Positions 42,895-55,005 of a stretch of DNA of 64,000 nt are shown piece by piece. Position numbers and translations under genes: made by a program. Within the stretch, counting starts at the first letter, position 1; each line of letters begins with the position of its first letter. Location: assembly GCA_016648135.1 (NCBI GenBank), contig JADDOH010009980.1, positions 62,001 through 126,000 of the forward strand, read 5' to 3'. Source of the stretch: Agrypnia vestita. Its lineage: Eukaryota; Arthropoda; Insecta; Trichoptera; Phryganeidae. The notes under the pieces were generated by a model. It worked only from the letters and a program-made list of their open reading frames with translations. It made no database searches and had not been told where the DNA came from.

Positions 42895-43515
42895 TTTCCT
42901 CTCGTTTTCCTGCAATCTGTGGAAGTGATTTCGTGAAAAAGGACGGAAATGCGTAACAGGAAATAAGACGCCGGGGAAGCGCGCGCAATTTCATTTGACC
43001 AATGAGCGCGCGTAATGGAAAAAATTATCGTTTATAAACAAATCAATGTCCAGCAAGTACCATCACAGCGAAGACGCACACTACCAACATGCGATGCTCT
43101 GATTTTGTATATATGCTGCACGTCTGGTATCAAGCATTTGGATGTTGTAACTTTGATATATTTTGGCTTATATCTTCGAAACTATCCATTAAATACTTAT
43201 TTTTTTTATATCAATGTAAACTACCCTTAATGATTTACATTCTCAAATTTTATGTAATTTATATGATTATTTTAAAATATTTATTCAAAGTTTTCATACA
43301 ATTTATATACAAATACATACAATTGACCAAACACGTTTCTAAATAAAAGTGCGTATGTAGATATAAGGTACCTCTAAATGCACATATATTTTCTTTACTT
43401 GCATTTACTAATTAGTAAAAGGTATTAGATTTTTAAATATTGATGTTAACTTTTGTTGCAGCTCAATTGATATTTTTAATTGTGAGACGTCAAATGCTAC
43501 ACGTCATTTGCGACT
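42895..43515 (+). repeat. Dispersed repeat R2, plus-strand copy
   Basis: Inverted relative to 1960-2450, sharing ggaaatgcgtaacaggaaat, tttataaacaaatcaatgtcc, the GCCNFDIFWLISSKLS frame and ctcaattgatatttttaatt. This copy is longer on the right (43300-43440). Unknown element class. Confidence 0.55.
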
Positions 43516-43639
43516 ACCGTAAGGCTCGCTCGTTTTCTTAACTCATGTATACGAATGTACAGGAAGTACATATTATTCTTCTTCTAGCACTGAAACACAA
43601 AAAATTTCACTTAGAAAGGACATGTTTGATACGGAGTCA

Positions 43640-43890
43640 TGCTGTTATTTTAGTTGGCGCGGTCCTCTGGCGCTTCTACGATGTTCGCAGGAGGACGTAC
43701 GCACGGATTCGCCTCGCTCATGAGACGCCGTGCTGCCGCATGCCGGTGCAAAGCAGCGACTCCAAGAGAGCACCAAGTCTCTCGAGCAAGCGGCGCTCTC
43801 GAAGAGGGCGGGGTCCCTGTCCAGGGAATGGCATCGGCTGCAGAGAGACTATGGTGGTTTATGAAAGCGTGAAACCCCAAACCCATGTGT
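43640..43890. other. GC-rich coding-like island, unidentified
   Basis: A 250-bp GC-rich block open in three frames: + 43545-43955, + 43654-43872 and - 43650-43886. All are low-information Arg/Ala/Ser-rich translations. I see no domain, no splice pair in phase with a neighbour and no repeat partner in the window. It may be part of an unknown transposon or an old exon. Confidence 0.25.
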
Positions 43891-44327
43891 GTCTCCTTCT
43901 GCTGTCCTTACTTCATTATTTTAAATCTACTTTCAGAGCTTTTTATACTTTATAACTAGTAAATAAGAAAGGGAGTATAAAAAAACTTGGTTTTTATGGG
44001 TTACTTTTTTTTTTTTATGCGGTCATCCAATAGGGAGACATTATTGCTTGGTAGGACAAAATACAGAAATAAAATGGTTAAGTGTCTTCCACAATTAAAG
44101 GATGACACAGTTAGACATAATTGTAGGCAAGTCAATTTGATATGAATGACGAAACAAACAATTTCACAGTTTCATTTAAGTGATTGTTCCTAATTTAACT
44201 TTATCATAAACACAAAAGGGTTCGTAATGTATATAATTATTATTGAGTACATGAGAAGTATACGTATTTTGCTGACATAATTTTATACTGTAACAAAAAA
44301 CTTGATGTAAGCTAAATAAATGTCATG

Positions 44328-44575
44328 TTACCAAAGTAGGATCGCTGAGATGGTTTAGTCGTGTGGTACGTTTGAGTGAGGAGAAAATGGTAAAGAAAAT
44401 ATACGAGGCGAGTGTTGAATATAACAGGAACAGAGGGCGAAGAGCATGCACGAGGAGGTGTTGAATACGGTTGAAGTAAAAGTGTGCCAAACGGAAGAAA
44501 GTGGCCCTCGAACGAAGAGCGTAGAAACGGTGTGATAATTCAAGATATGTGAATACTGGAAATTGATAAAGCACT
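44328..44575 (+). pseudogene. LINE reverse transcriptase C-terminal tail, plus strand
   Basis: Plus-strand reading LRWFSRVVRLSEEKMVKK, IYEASVEYNRNRGRRA, CTRRC, a stop, then KRKKVALERRA. It is the same family as the minus-strand tails at 7560 and 12600 (VSEERMVKKIY, EASVEGNRNRG). Stops interrupt it. Confidence 0.75.
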
Positions 44576-44639
44576 AAGTGTAAAAAATATATTTTATTTA
44601 AGATAAGTATTCTATGCCTTCGCCAATATTAAATACTGC

Positions 44640-45175
44640 ACTGAAGTCGTATCTGTGTTTTATTTTATTTTATTTTTTATTTTTATTTTCATTTATTGGT
44701 TTTCTTACAGTCATATAATTAATCAATCTTGAAAAAAAATAATAATTGATGTACAGAGTTTTGGGCCAATTACAAGAAAACACATATATACAATCGATAA
44801 AAAATAAGAAAAAACATGTCCAATAGTGAGTTTGTGTGAGTGTGTGTATTTGTGTGTTTATTTATTTATTTTAAAACAATCTTAAAAATTTTCCACTGAA
44901 TTTAAAAATTTACTTTAACATACATTAATAGCGAATGGAGAGGGTGGAGGGGAATATGGGACGGGAGTAGAAGGGAAGATATAATGTACAAATTAGTTTG
45001 GGTGCGGTAGTGTAGATATTGTTTGTTTTATGTTTCTTATTGTTGCGTTGAAAATGTCAATGTGGTGATAGTTTGTGTTAAATGAATTTGTGGATCTGTA
45101 CATAAAGGAGTTTTGTTTTGAGTTGGTCTTACAAAAGGGGAGATGAAAAGTAGGTGATAGGTTAATTTTCTAGCT
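44640..45175 (-). repeat. LINE 3' UTR-like fragment
   Basis: Starts with a (tttta)n tract (44655-44700), which is an A-rich tail on the minus strand, then ggttttcttacagtcat. It includes a tgtgagtgtgtgtatttgtg tract and the purine-rich gagagggtggaggggaatat. The first part resembles 6700-6905. Confidence 0.4.
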
Positions 45176-45884
45176 ATATAGGAATGCATATCGCACAGGT
45201 ATTAAATACGGCGTCATTTTTTTATAAATAAGGCACTAAACGACATGAGCATTGTGTACTTTTAAGTAATAAAATGGCTAACTCACATGAAATAACAGAG
45301 TAGTAGTGTTGAAAATATAAGAGCGAAAAATACTATATCGCACCTTTAATAATTTTTATGGGCACAATTAAAAATGTTAGTATTTTTACCTTTTCTAATA
45401 GAAAGGCTCATTTTTGCCAGTCCTACACGATGGTCCTCGCAAAAAGAGAAAACGAATGTCAAATAAAGGAATACTGTATTTGTATCCCTTTCACACTTTC
45501 TTCTAACCCTCCGCTAGACAGGCCGTATTAGTGTTTTGCTATTAACTCAAGATAAGTCAAATAACATAATTAATAAAATATTGACCAAAATCAATCTAAC
45601 AATTAAAAAAGTACATATTTTTATATTTTTGATAATTCATATAAAAAAACGTAGTGTAAATATGAAAGAGGCACATATACAAGGAATACCCAAAATAACA
45701 AATGGAAAAACCGTGCAAGAGGGGTCTATCTTTCGACTATTATTGTTTATGATTTTTTTTATACTCTTAATGAATATTTTCAAAATATTTATTATAGCAT
45801 AATTACCAAAGACTGGGTTTATTAAATTTTATGACTATAGCGTATAAACTCAAGATGTTAGGGACAATTATGTAAAAAACAATA
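45176..45884. other. Intergenic, no supported gene
   Basis: A frame at 45536-45802 (88 codons) is I/K/L/F-rich with no domain. Nothing else recognised. Confidence 0.45.
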
Positions 45885-46465
45885 CATCCTTTTGCGGAGT
45901 GCACACTGGGAGTGGAAAACATTAGCTAGTGTTGTTGTGCTCAGATTCTATAGATTTTTATAGAATTGTCTAAATAAATGCGTCTTAAGCTGTTTTTTGA
46001 ACTGTGGTTAGCTGTCTGGTTGTCTCAGTTTATAAATCGCGTTCACAAAACTAATTTCGGTGATCGTGCTTTCGCGGTAGCTGGACGAAAGTTTTGGAAC
46101 AACCAGCTTATAAACTGAGGCAACCAGACAGCTAACCACAGTTCAAAAAAGAAACTTAAGACGGATTTATTTAGACAATCCTATAAAAACCTGTAGAATC
46201 TGACCACAACAACACAAGCTAATGTTTTCCACTCCTAGTGTGCACTCCGCGAAAACATCTAATTCTTTCAGGCACCCCCAACTGTTATAGTATTAAACTT
46301 TAATTCCATTTCTTGCATGCCACGTAGTGAATAAATAATAGTAAATATGTTTTTTTAGCAGTAAGTTGTTTTGTAAGATGATTTTCTGTGTAAAGCGCCC
46401 TTGAGGTGAGTATTCGCGAAAACGACGCTATATAAATTATCCAAATATTATTATTATTAGAACAA
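45885..46465 (+). mobile_element. CR1-like LINE 3' end forming a foldback duplication
   Basis: The plus strand from 46045 reads FGDRAFAVAGRKFWN, resembling the GDRAFS.AGPxxWN motif of CR1/Jockey RT ends. At 46385-46460 it ends in taaagcgcccttgaggtgag ... (att)n, the same tail as the LINE at 2890. 45890-46060 is an inverted copy of 46085-46255 (gagtgcacactgggagtgga / tccactcctagtgtgcactc), with arms of ~170 bp around a ~25-50-bp centre. Confidence 0.7.
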
Positions 46466-48110
46466 ATACAGAGAATAAATACACTAGAGTTTGATAATTA
46501 ATTAGTTATCAATAAACTGAATTAATGTGTACGTACGAATATAAATATTTTTCTTTTATTATACATTGAAAACAAAAATCCTATCTCTCCTAAGATGAAC
46601 ATTGATCAGTTCATTGTTTATTTTCTAATCCCAGTAAACCTGGAGTCGCGGGCGTTTAAGTTCGCCTCGAGAAAGCGAAGGGTAGGGATTCCGTTATATG
46701 CGAAGGCGCAGTCCGACAACTTCAATCGCTAATAGAAAGTTCTGCAATCCGTGTGCTCCTACAGTTCCCCGTCTTAGGAAATAGTCATTTTTTAACTTAA
46801 TCTGTGATTATTACTATTTTCCTGTTACGCGTTTTAAAGTGATAATTTGTATAGAAGCATTAAAGGTAATCTTTGTGATCTAAAGGTGTTCTTTTAGTTT
46901 CATATTTCCGGGTTGTGCCTTTCGAGAAATTAATTTGTTGATCTGTTGGTGAAATACATTTATTGTTTGATCCGCTTTCCAAGGGAATCTAGAGGACAGG
47001 TAACCAATATGTTTTCTCGGTAGATTAAGCCAAGTGTGTATGTATGGTAGGTACTAATTGTTTTCTGAAATTATTATCGAAAATAGTTTGCGACTGTATT
47101 TTGTATTAAAATTCTGGTATCTATTTTAGTTACACAATTACTGTCGTTTTTTTATTTTGTCATGTCCATAAAAAATAAAGTACACATTTGTTATTGTGAA
47201 CATGGTAACCGATTGACGAACAAACATTAGAAAAAATATTATGTTGAACAACGGAAAACAAGAACGGGACAGAACTGTGTAGTACTCTACATTCTTTGCA
47301 TATCACTCCAGAGAAACTAATTGTGAAATAAATTGTTAATTACAGTATTCCCCTATATAGGACAATTAACATTCATAATAAAATCATAATGAAAATAATC
47401 AAGAAATCCAACTTATTGAAGGATGAGTTTTGATTTTATCAATATTTTTTAAATTTTTAAATTGATTATTGTTAATTGTACTAGACTGTATCCAGCAAAA
47501 CAGACTTTTCTTTTACACGCCTCAATAAAAATATTCTTAACGGCGCAATAATCAATAATCCTCAATTTCAAAAAGTTTTCAAGCCTCGCATTTCTATACT
47601 CAATATTGACATGATTATAATAGTTACGATATAATACAGGAATTAAATATTTAGGTCTTCTGGAAAACGTGTAATTCCGAGCGATGCATTTCTTAGAATT
47701 ATGAATGGAGTGCGAAGTATCTGGAGAAAGTATTGAGAATAGTGAGGCAATATTAAAATGGATGCACTAATCCTACTCAGCGCTCCGGTGTTGTGAGATT
47801 ATGTCACTATACTTACCCACTTCACAGTACTTCCGCGCGGAAAATCTCGCATTTCTCGTTCTCAATCAGTGGCAGTCAGTCGTACGTGTTTTATTTGATT
47901 TTTATTACTATTACTATTCTAACATAACATTAGCAATACTTGACTTTGCGAAAGGAGAAAACCGAAAAAGGAAAAAGGGAAATTTAAATTAAGAAAATGA
48001 TTTAGATATTACATTCCAATTTGGAAAAATATTGGATTTCGGGAGATTAAGTGTAATGTATTCCGACCAGGGAATGCAGAGGTTGATTACGGGTAGAGTA
48101 AAACGCGGTT
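46466..48110. other. Intergenic, no supported gene
   Basis: 46630-46790 is moderately GC-rich (ggagtcgcgggcgtttaagt, cgagaaagcgaagggtaggg) without a frame or splice structure. The rest is AT-rich. A 63-codon frame at 47801-47992 has no domain. Confidence 0.45.
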
Positions 48111-48330
48111 TTACTCTTGGTTTATTTCCAATAGATTTTCCGACCGAGCGTAACTATGACCCTGACTAGAGTATGCGGGAACCGGGAAGAAAGAGAGAGC
48201 GTGCGCCCGCGTGTTCCCGTTTTTGTGCGCTCGCATCCCCCACCACCTCCGCGCCTCGCGCCTCGGGTGGCGAGCACACAAAAACACAACATTAATAGAA
48301 CTCGCAGGGAGCAAATGGCTTCACCGATTG
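48110..48330. other. GC-rich island with inverted halves
   Basis: CpG-rich text (cgtgcgcccgcgtgttcccg, cgcctcgcgcctcgggtggc) directly left of a MITE. The 157-codon plus frame at 48211 runs straight into that MITE, so it is not a gene. Possible regulatory island or repeat. Confidence 0.3.
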
Positions 48331-48370
48331 CTTTTGAAACTAGGTATTGGTCATTGGTATTTCGCTGATA

Positions 48371-48884
48371 TACAGGGTGTAACAGAGCTGGTCCACTATA
48401 CTTTACGAGTGGATTCTTGCCTTGATTATGAGTTGAAAATGTTTAAGCAACATGACCTAATATCAATCAATAGTTATGGAGTTATGCTATATCAAAGGTT
48501 GCATTTGTTTTCAATATTTCTGATTTGTTTTCTGCAAAACGTTGAACTATCATACAGTAACTTATGTAAATTACGAAAAATTCATTCGTTTCAATACAAG
48601 TTAAATAAAATAATAAAAACCCTCCAGAAACTCCAATTGAATTTTCCAACTGAGGTTTTTATTATTTTATTTGACTTATATTAAATGGAATGAATTTTTC
48701 ATATTCGGTTAGAGTTAATGTAAAGATAGTCCAACGTTTTACAAAATATAAGTCAGAAATATTGAAAAAATGCTAACTTTGATGTCGCATATCTCCATAA
48801 AGTCATGATTGCTTAAACATTCTTGACTCATAATTAAAGCAGGAATCTACCTGTAAAATATTGTAGACCATGTTACACTCTGTA
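48371..48884. mobile_element. Palindromic mariner-type MITE, best-preserved copy
   Basis: The left end TA-cagggtgtaacagagctgg and right end ...catgttacactctg-TA are inverted, flanked by TA. The arms are full-length, with tgattatgagttgaaaatgt, caatatttctgatttg, caatacaagttaaataaaat and a ttccaattg-type centre at ~48640. Length ~510 bp, no transposase. It can serve as the reference copy for the family in this window. Confidence 0.8.
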
Positions 48885-49357
48885 TATATTTCACAGTGGC
48901 GTGCAATTAGTACTTTGAAAAAAAGCTATACATAAATAGAATTTCTAAAAATAAATTCAATGATATAATACCAACTTTTTCGCTAATAATTATTTTAGTA
49001 CTGTTACACTGTGATGGGACTAGATAAATTTTGTTAAACTTTACACCTTCGCTTAATACTTTATAAATTGGAACTTTATAAATTGTACGACTTTATAAAT
49101 TTAAAAAATATATCCTATTTTCCAAGTTCAAAACATTTCCAACTGTACCGGTTCAAGTTTAAGTATTGTGACTGTTACGATACACCGAATTCGACGACTA
49201 GGGGTACAGTGAAATCGAAAGGAAATGACCATTTAGTCGACGAGTGTATTTCCGATATGTGAGATATATGATGGATGTTTTGATGCATTTGATAGAAAAT
49301 CTGAAACATGTGGTATGTACAAACTGGGCTGTACCTACTAATTATCTGAATTAGTTA
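48885..49357. other. Intergenic, no supported gene
   Basis: A 64-codon frame at 49068-49262 has no domain. Nothing else recognised. Confidence 0.45.
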
Positions 49358-49425
49358 TCATGTAATATTATCATAAGATATTCAAGATATTCATGTAATA
49401 TTATCATAAGATATTCAAGGTATTA
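49358..49425. repeat. Two-copy tandem repeat
   Basis: catgtaatattatcataaga plus tattcaag occurs twice in a row, about 33 bases apart. Confidence 0.8.
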
Positions 49426-49624
49426 GAACGCCATACAATACAGCCGACTCCCGATTATTCGAGATATATGGAGTCGAAAAAATCTTGCCTGAAAAGTGAT
49501 TTCTCAAAATATTTTCATTATTATTTTTTTAATTTTTACGCTTCAGCAGGCCAAGAGGCCCAATCATAGAAGCGAAATACATCACAAAATACTCAGGCTT
49601 GAGTAAATCACATAGATTAATAAA

Positions 49625-49695
49625 TTGTGACCTCACCGGGAACCGAATCCGGAACCCTCGGTGGGAGAGGCCCACTGGGCCGCGACGGCCGCCTA
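49625..49695 (-). mobile_element. tRNA-derived SINE fragment
   Basis: On the minus strand: ggcggccgtcgcggcccagt, then gggcctctcccaccgagggt and the B-box-like ggattcggttcccgg. It parallels the heads at 10440 and 53990. Confidence 0.6.
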
Positions 49696-51239
49696 TTTAG
49701 TTTGTTTTAGTGCTTTACGAAAGTTGGTTGCGTCCAATTGTCCCTTCTTTACAAAAGAGCTCAAGAATATGGACGTATTCTCGGTAAATTTTTCAATGCT
49801 TTTGGATTCACAGAGAAATCGATTAACCAGGATTTTTTCTCCATCCATTCTGGATAATCTGTATTTCGTCACTTGATTTATCAGGATTCTTGGACCCGTG
49901 AGGTCTGCAATGACCCGGGATGTCATGAGGTAACCAATCTGATCACGCTACATTGCCTGCAATCGCCTATTCCGAGGTGGGAAAGCGAATCGGATGAGTA
50001 ACAAGAAACATTTCTTGGGTTGTGAAGAATTTCATAGCTCACGCATTTCTGTAAGCCTCGTAACACGTGAACTCGCAACCGGTTTAATTACGTATTTTTC
50101 CCTAATGATTGTTGTGTGATTTGAAAGAATAAATTCTCACTATGAAACGCGCGCTAAAAATTAGTAAAAAATATTTTTTGAATGATTTAAATTAAATATT
50201 TTATAACTATTAAGGTGGTAGTGAAATATTGTGTTTATGTTCTCCGAGTTCTATTTTTTCATGTTCAATTTTCATTTTTATGATTTTGAATTACAGAATT
50301 CTATTTTTCGGTCTGTTTTTTAGGTAACATCGACGGGTTATTATTAATTTTACGTCAAATTGGGCTACTGATTTATGGATGCAAATAAAACGAAATAGAG
50401 CTTTATTTATGTATTTTATTTATAAATGACAGCAATTTTTGCTTTAAATAAACGATTTTTTGGTTTGGGTACTCTAAAGGAACATACGGTGGAATGGTTG
50501 ATCCAAAAATTTCATGTCGAGGACGAGAAAAAGCCTTGAAAATCAAGAAAGTTTTTCATACTAACCAACTGATGGCATTAGTTAAATCAGAACCACTTAA
50601 AACAATTAAATTGTGCTTGCACAAAAGATAAACAATGGACGTTAAAAATCACTTCCAAATACGTTTATCTCAATTTGTAATATTTTACATTTTTACAAAA
50701 AAAAAAACTTGCTATGTATCGAGCCATTAATAAACGAGCCCGTTACAGTAATTGTCACCCCCTCCAATCACTACCTTGATTATTCCGCAGAGTGCTATAC
50801 GTGTGAGAAGATAATCAACGACAGATGTAAATGATATTATTAATTTCGTGATATTATCATTCCATGTGACAGTTAAGATAGTGGTAGAAATTTCACAACA
50901 AAATTAACAAACTATATTAAATATATTTTTCAAATATATGTTTATTTAACATTCAGTAATGCGCTGAATTTCGAGTTTGTACAGAAGCATGATCTCAAAT
51001 ATATATAGGCACGTGATAATTTTTTCTACATGAATAGGTCCAGTCTAGGCTCTACTCGTCCCGTGTGGTAGTCCTCAGAGTACTCTTGCTCATAATAGGC
51101 ATGATGACAGATTTTTAAATAACATTCTATATTGTAGGTACCTACACGTCTACTATTACCGAAAATAACATTATTTCAATAATAAACTAAGTTTTTACGC
51201 AAATAATTGCATTTTCATCTACATATTTTGAATTTCGCG
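49696..51239. other. Intergenic, no supported gene
   Basis: Two overlapping frames at 49661-49926 show no domain. The remaining sequence is AT-rich with nothing recognised. Confidence 0.45.
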
Positions 51240-51700
51240 CAAAAACACCCGCAGCTGTCATTTCGTCTACGTCACGTCAAGCCTCAGTAAACATTGTGTC
51301 TATGGCAACGGTTCAAAGACACGGAGATGGGTACTGAAGCGTGACGTCATTCAGTTAAAATGGCGGATTGTACAATTTTATACTTTTATTATATTGAAAA
51401 TCTTATTAATCTCAATGTGTATATTAAAACTGGATCATTTTTTAGAATCCTTTCAAAATATTTTCTTCTCTAAATTCACTTATTCTTTAACTCTTTAATA
51501 CTGTCATCATGCCTATTGATGATTTGTTAAGGCAACCTCGGGTTCCTCTGCTTGGCCCCAGGCAGATCCTTCATGGGTCATTCTCCTCTCGCCACAACTG
51601 GTGTAGCTACAGATTCCTCTGCCGGCATCCAGATCAGGTTATCAGTTTGCTAGTAAGCGAAGGTCAAAGTGAAGGTTACCGTACTCAAGATCACTGAATA
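51240..51700. other. Intergenic stretch with CRE-like sites
   Basis: Contains ctacgtcacgtcaagc (51269-51284) and gcgtgacgtcattcag (51339-51354), which hold CGTCA/TGACGTCA cAMP-response-element-like sites ~65 bases apart, then aaaatggcgg. A 62-codon frame (51509-51697) has no recognised domain. This could be a small promoter or part of a repeat. Confidence 0.3.
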
Positions 51701-52187
51701 TCTGAGTACTATGTTTGAACACAATTTTTCCAAAATATATTAACAGCCTTGGTAACATTCCTGTAATGGATTGCGAAGGAAAATGCTGTCATCTTGAGCA
51801 TGGTTTGGCACAAATTCCCAATGTGTTGATGAAGTGGTGCCACCTCTGGATAAATTTTGTCACTTGTTCTTAAGGCATTTACTTAAGAACCAAAAGTGGC
51901 ACTTCTAGCGCTTTCTATGGGATTATAGTAGTTTTAAAATTATGTTGCATTACAAAGTTCAATTTATGTGTGTTACACATAGCATACTAAAAGTTTAGTA
52001 CGATAATATAAAAAGAGGCAGCAAATTAAATTTCCCACTCAGGGTTTAATTTAGTTAAACACTTCTATAGGAGAATTAATACATTTATTTAAGAAGAACT
52101 TTACAGAGAAAAAATCAGGAACATAGTGATGAGGCTTCCGCCCGTTCTTACTACTTATCTATACCTTAAATTTGTAGAACACCATGT
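51701..52187. other. Intergenic, nothing recognised
   Basis: AT-rich, no supported element. A ttcttaag-type inverted motif at 51868-51892 is short. Confidence 0.45.
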
Positions 52188-52588
52188 TTATTTTTAGAGA
52201 AATTTAAAATAAATTAAATTTTAATAAATATTATTATTAAGTTCTGCGGGTTAACTATTTTTAGGTGTTACATAATTAAGCATAACGTTAACTTTACCTT
52301 TTAAAGTTTAAGGTTAAAAAAAAAATATTTAAAAAAAGGCACCTTTAATGATAAGTGCCCGAGAAAAAACGAACATTAATATAGGGCTTCACCACAAATA
52401 TCTAATTACTTAAAGGGGAAGGGGTAACTTAAATTTTATAAATAAGTCGTTTGTTCCTGGTATATCCACTGTTTGATAATGGCCTTACAAGCCGAAACAG
52501 CTGTAACACCTAAAAACAGTTAACCCGCAGAACTTAATAATAATATTTATTAAAATTTTATTTATTTTAAATTTCTCTAAAAATAAGA
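52188..52588. mobile_element. Foldback element with hammerhead-like motif
   Basis: The left arm (tttttagagaaatttaaaat ... aagttctgcgggttaactat, ttttaggtgttac) and right arm (gtaacacctaaaaacagtta acccgcagaacttaataata ... atttctctaaaaata) are inverted over ~88 bp. The right part at 52468-52510 reads TTGATAA, a ggc/gcc stem, CGAAAC and the palindrome ACAGCTGT followed by A. Confidence 0.75.
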
Positions 52589-52784
52589 TTTGCGATTCAT
52601 TGCCCTGAAGGGATGAACAGACTTAGGGGCAAAAATCGTCACCTTATCTTCAGCTGAAGTGCTTCAACCTTGGGACAAAGTAACCGTATTCAAGTCCCCC
52701 TACCTGACTAGTTAAGCTAAACACGATAGATATTTATAATCGAAATAATTTAATTTGGAATGCCAAATATTATAATGGTAGCGG

Positions 52785-52845
52785 GATATTACAAGCATCA
52801 GCCGGGAACCGAACCTGCGTCACAACTGAACCACTATATTTATGA
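52785..52845 (-). mobile_element. tRNA-like SINE fragment
   Basis: The minus strand carries gtggttcagttgtgacgcag and the B-box-like ggttcggttcccggc (52801-52815), in a SINE-like arrangement. Truncated. Confidence 0.5.
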
Positions 52846-52899
52846 TAAGTCTATCATTTCATTTTCAGGGGAAATTTATTTTCTGAGTAAATAAATATG

Positions 52900-53240
52900 T
52901 ACTTATTACTCCCTTTCTTTTAACTCGTGGCGTCTGATTGCTTGCTTGACTGACGAAAAAACTTTGGATCGATTTTTAACCCTTTTCCCGTGATCCAATC
53001 GAGCTGGAACTTTGCAAGCAGACTCGTGGCGACGATCAAGAAGATCTATCAAATTTTCGTAAAAAAATAATAATTATAGTATAATTTTGGAATTTTCAAA
53101 TTTTTAATGTTTTTTTCATACAACTCAGTAAGTTGTATAAAAATTCTCCGACACATCTGGTAGACACGAAACCCGAAAATGAGAAAGGGAGTATTGTAAA
53201 AACTTGGTTTTAACGGGTTAGTTTTTTTTTGTTTATAAAT
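52900..53240. repeat. Dispersed repeat with agaaagggagta ends
   Basis: Left ttactccctttcttttaact and right tgagaaagggagtattgtaa are inverted. 52905-53040 matches the inverse of 1376-1500. The right tail aaaaacttggttttaacggg is shared with 43975-44005. Unknown class, no coding content. Confidence 0.5.
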
Positions 53241-53329
53241 CTTTTGTAAACGTGCGCTTTAGCGAAGTAACATTAATATTTTTATATTTGATGGAAAATA
53301 AGTTTTTGATGTGTGAATCATAGACTCGT

Positions 53330-53585
53330 ATATTTTATTGTTATGTTCATATCTGACCTCCGTAAAATCTCGCCCACTTGACTATACCACTCCACTCTTC
53401 TCGGCGCCTCGCATATCCGAGCGATGTCACAGGGAAGTGTTATTTTTTCCCGCTTGGGCAGCCCTTCGACGTGGCTCACCACAAAAAGCTTTTCCAGGCT
53501 TCCAGGCTTTTCCAGAAAAAAATCCAACAAATTTGGTTGTGAGTCTCTCTACCGTGTCTCCAAGCTACAACCCAACTCATTAATC
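53330..53585 (-). pseudogene. LINE reverse transcriptase tail fragment
   Basis: The minus strand reads LDFFLEKPGSLEKLFVVSH, VEGLPKREKITL, a CDIARICEAPRRVEWYSQV block, then RRSDMNI. It parallels the (L)EFFGH...SLEKLIV.G.VEGKRPRGRSP...RW..Q tail of arthropod RTE-type elements, as at 35150-35640. Truncated at both ends. Confidence 0.7.
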
Positions 53586-53944
53586 CCTACTACTATTTAA
53601 TAAACTCATACATGTACGTTTTATAAATAGACTAACGTTGTATCCTAGTAATATTTTGTCTCATTGGCACAATACTGTTCTAGCTGCGTATATTAATTTT
53701 CTACTTCGTCATTATTTCTGAAAGGTTTACTTTCTCCCGCATAACCTGTAAGTATAAATTTATTCGCTGCATTTGAAACGCTCAAATCAAAAGCAGCGCG
53801 AAACATAAAACAAATATAATTATTTTGTAATTTTTATTAAAAAATTTCTTAATTATAATTAATATTATAATATAATTATTCATCATTTCAGTCTCTAAAG
53901 AATAGTCTTTACAAAATTTAGAATCAAACATAATAATTTCTTTC

Positions 53945-54085
53945 GTAACGTCCGTAATTTCGTTTGAATTCACGGATAAAAAAACAAATTAAACGGCCGG
54001 AGATTGGTCTTGAACCCCGGGCCAGCAAACCCGAACCGGCCGCTCTACGCATGTTGCTACGGCCGCCTCTCCGTGGGAAAAGATG
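53945..54085 (-). mobile_element. tRNA-derived SINE, second copy of the 7390 family
   Basis: Minus strand: ccacggagaggcggccgtag, atgcgtagagcggccggttc, then the B-box-like ggggttcaagacc and a tail gaattcaaacgaaattacgg. The head (acggagaggcgg) and tail match 7390-7520. Confidence 0.65.
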
Positions 54086-55005
54086 CGAACCAATGTTATT
54101 TTTGACCGATTACAGCTATTAATAAATAAGTGGTTAGATACTAACTTGTTATCCTCTATTACACTGTTCTGCAAGAAAAAAAACAAATTTTCTATACATT
54201 GAAAAATTCGTGATTCCAGTGTGATTCAAGTGCGCTGAGAAAGAATCAGAAGTCAGAAAATTTCAGGCACCATTTTTGAGGAAAATGAGGTTGGAATATC
54301 GTATATTTTTTTTCGTGAAATATACTTATTTGTATATAAGATGATTTTTTTCAAGCTTTTACTTGTACTGAATTTGAACAAAATATAAATGTCTGGTCCG
54401 TGCGAAAGAGTCAGGTAGGTATATACATGGTTTGTGCATGCGTTTAATTTCTGCGTAGGAAAGCAACAAATTCCTTTGTTACAAATTGCTCTAAAAATTT
54501 CAGTAATTTTTTCACTGAAAATGAAATTGCCCAAAAGTTCAAATAACACCATTCTTTTTTATCCAAAAATAATCAATATAAAAAAATGTGCTTGAATGAG
54601 CCTTTCTAAATTCGTTTTCACATTCAAAACACCTCTCACAACATTATGGAATGACATTCTTTCCAACGGAAGGATTTTGATGCAGAATAGTGTTATTAAA
54701 CTAGATAGCGGAAAAATAAAAATTATCGTATTCTTTATACATTAAAAATAAATGAAGATAGAAATATAAATTAAACAATTAAATCATTGCACCTTCTCAT
54801 ATTAGGTATTGGTTACCAATTTATACAGAGATTACACATTTTTCTTCCGCCTATAACTACTATTGATAGTTAAAAAATATGCAAATATCTGCATACTTAT
54901 TATGTCGATAAACAACCACATTAAAAATTATCGTGCAACCATATTCATGTTGTATAATTTTGCTATTTCATCATTTTGTACATCGTACTAGACAACTGAA
55001 ATGTA
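54086..55005. other. Intergenic, no supported gene
   Basis: A 99-codon minus frame (54253-54552) shows no domain and ordinary AT-rich composition. Nothing else recognised. Confidence 0.45.

Noticed and set aside
43545..43955. 136-codon plus-strand frame as a gene
   Set aside because: No domain, no splice support and competing frames on both strands; kept only as an unexplained GC-rich block.
48211..48684. 157-codon plus-strand frame
   Set aside because: It starts in a GC-rich island and runs into the mariner-type MITE at 48371; no domain, so chance.
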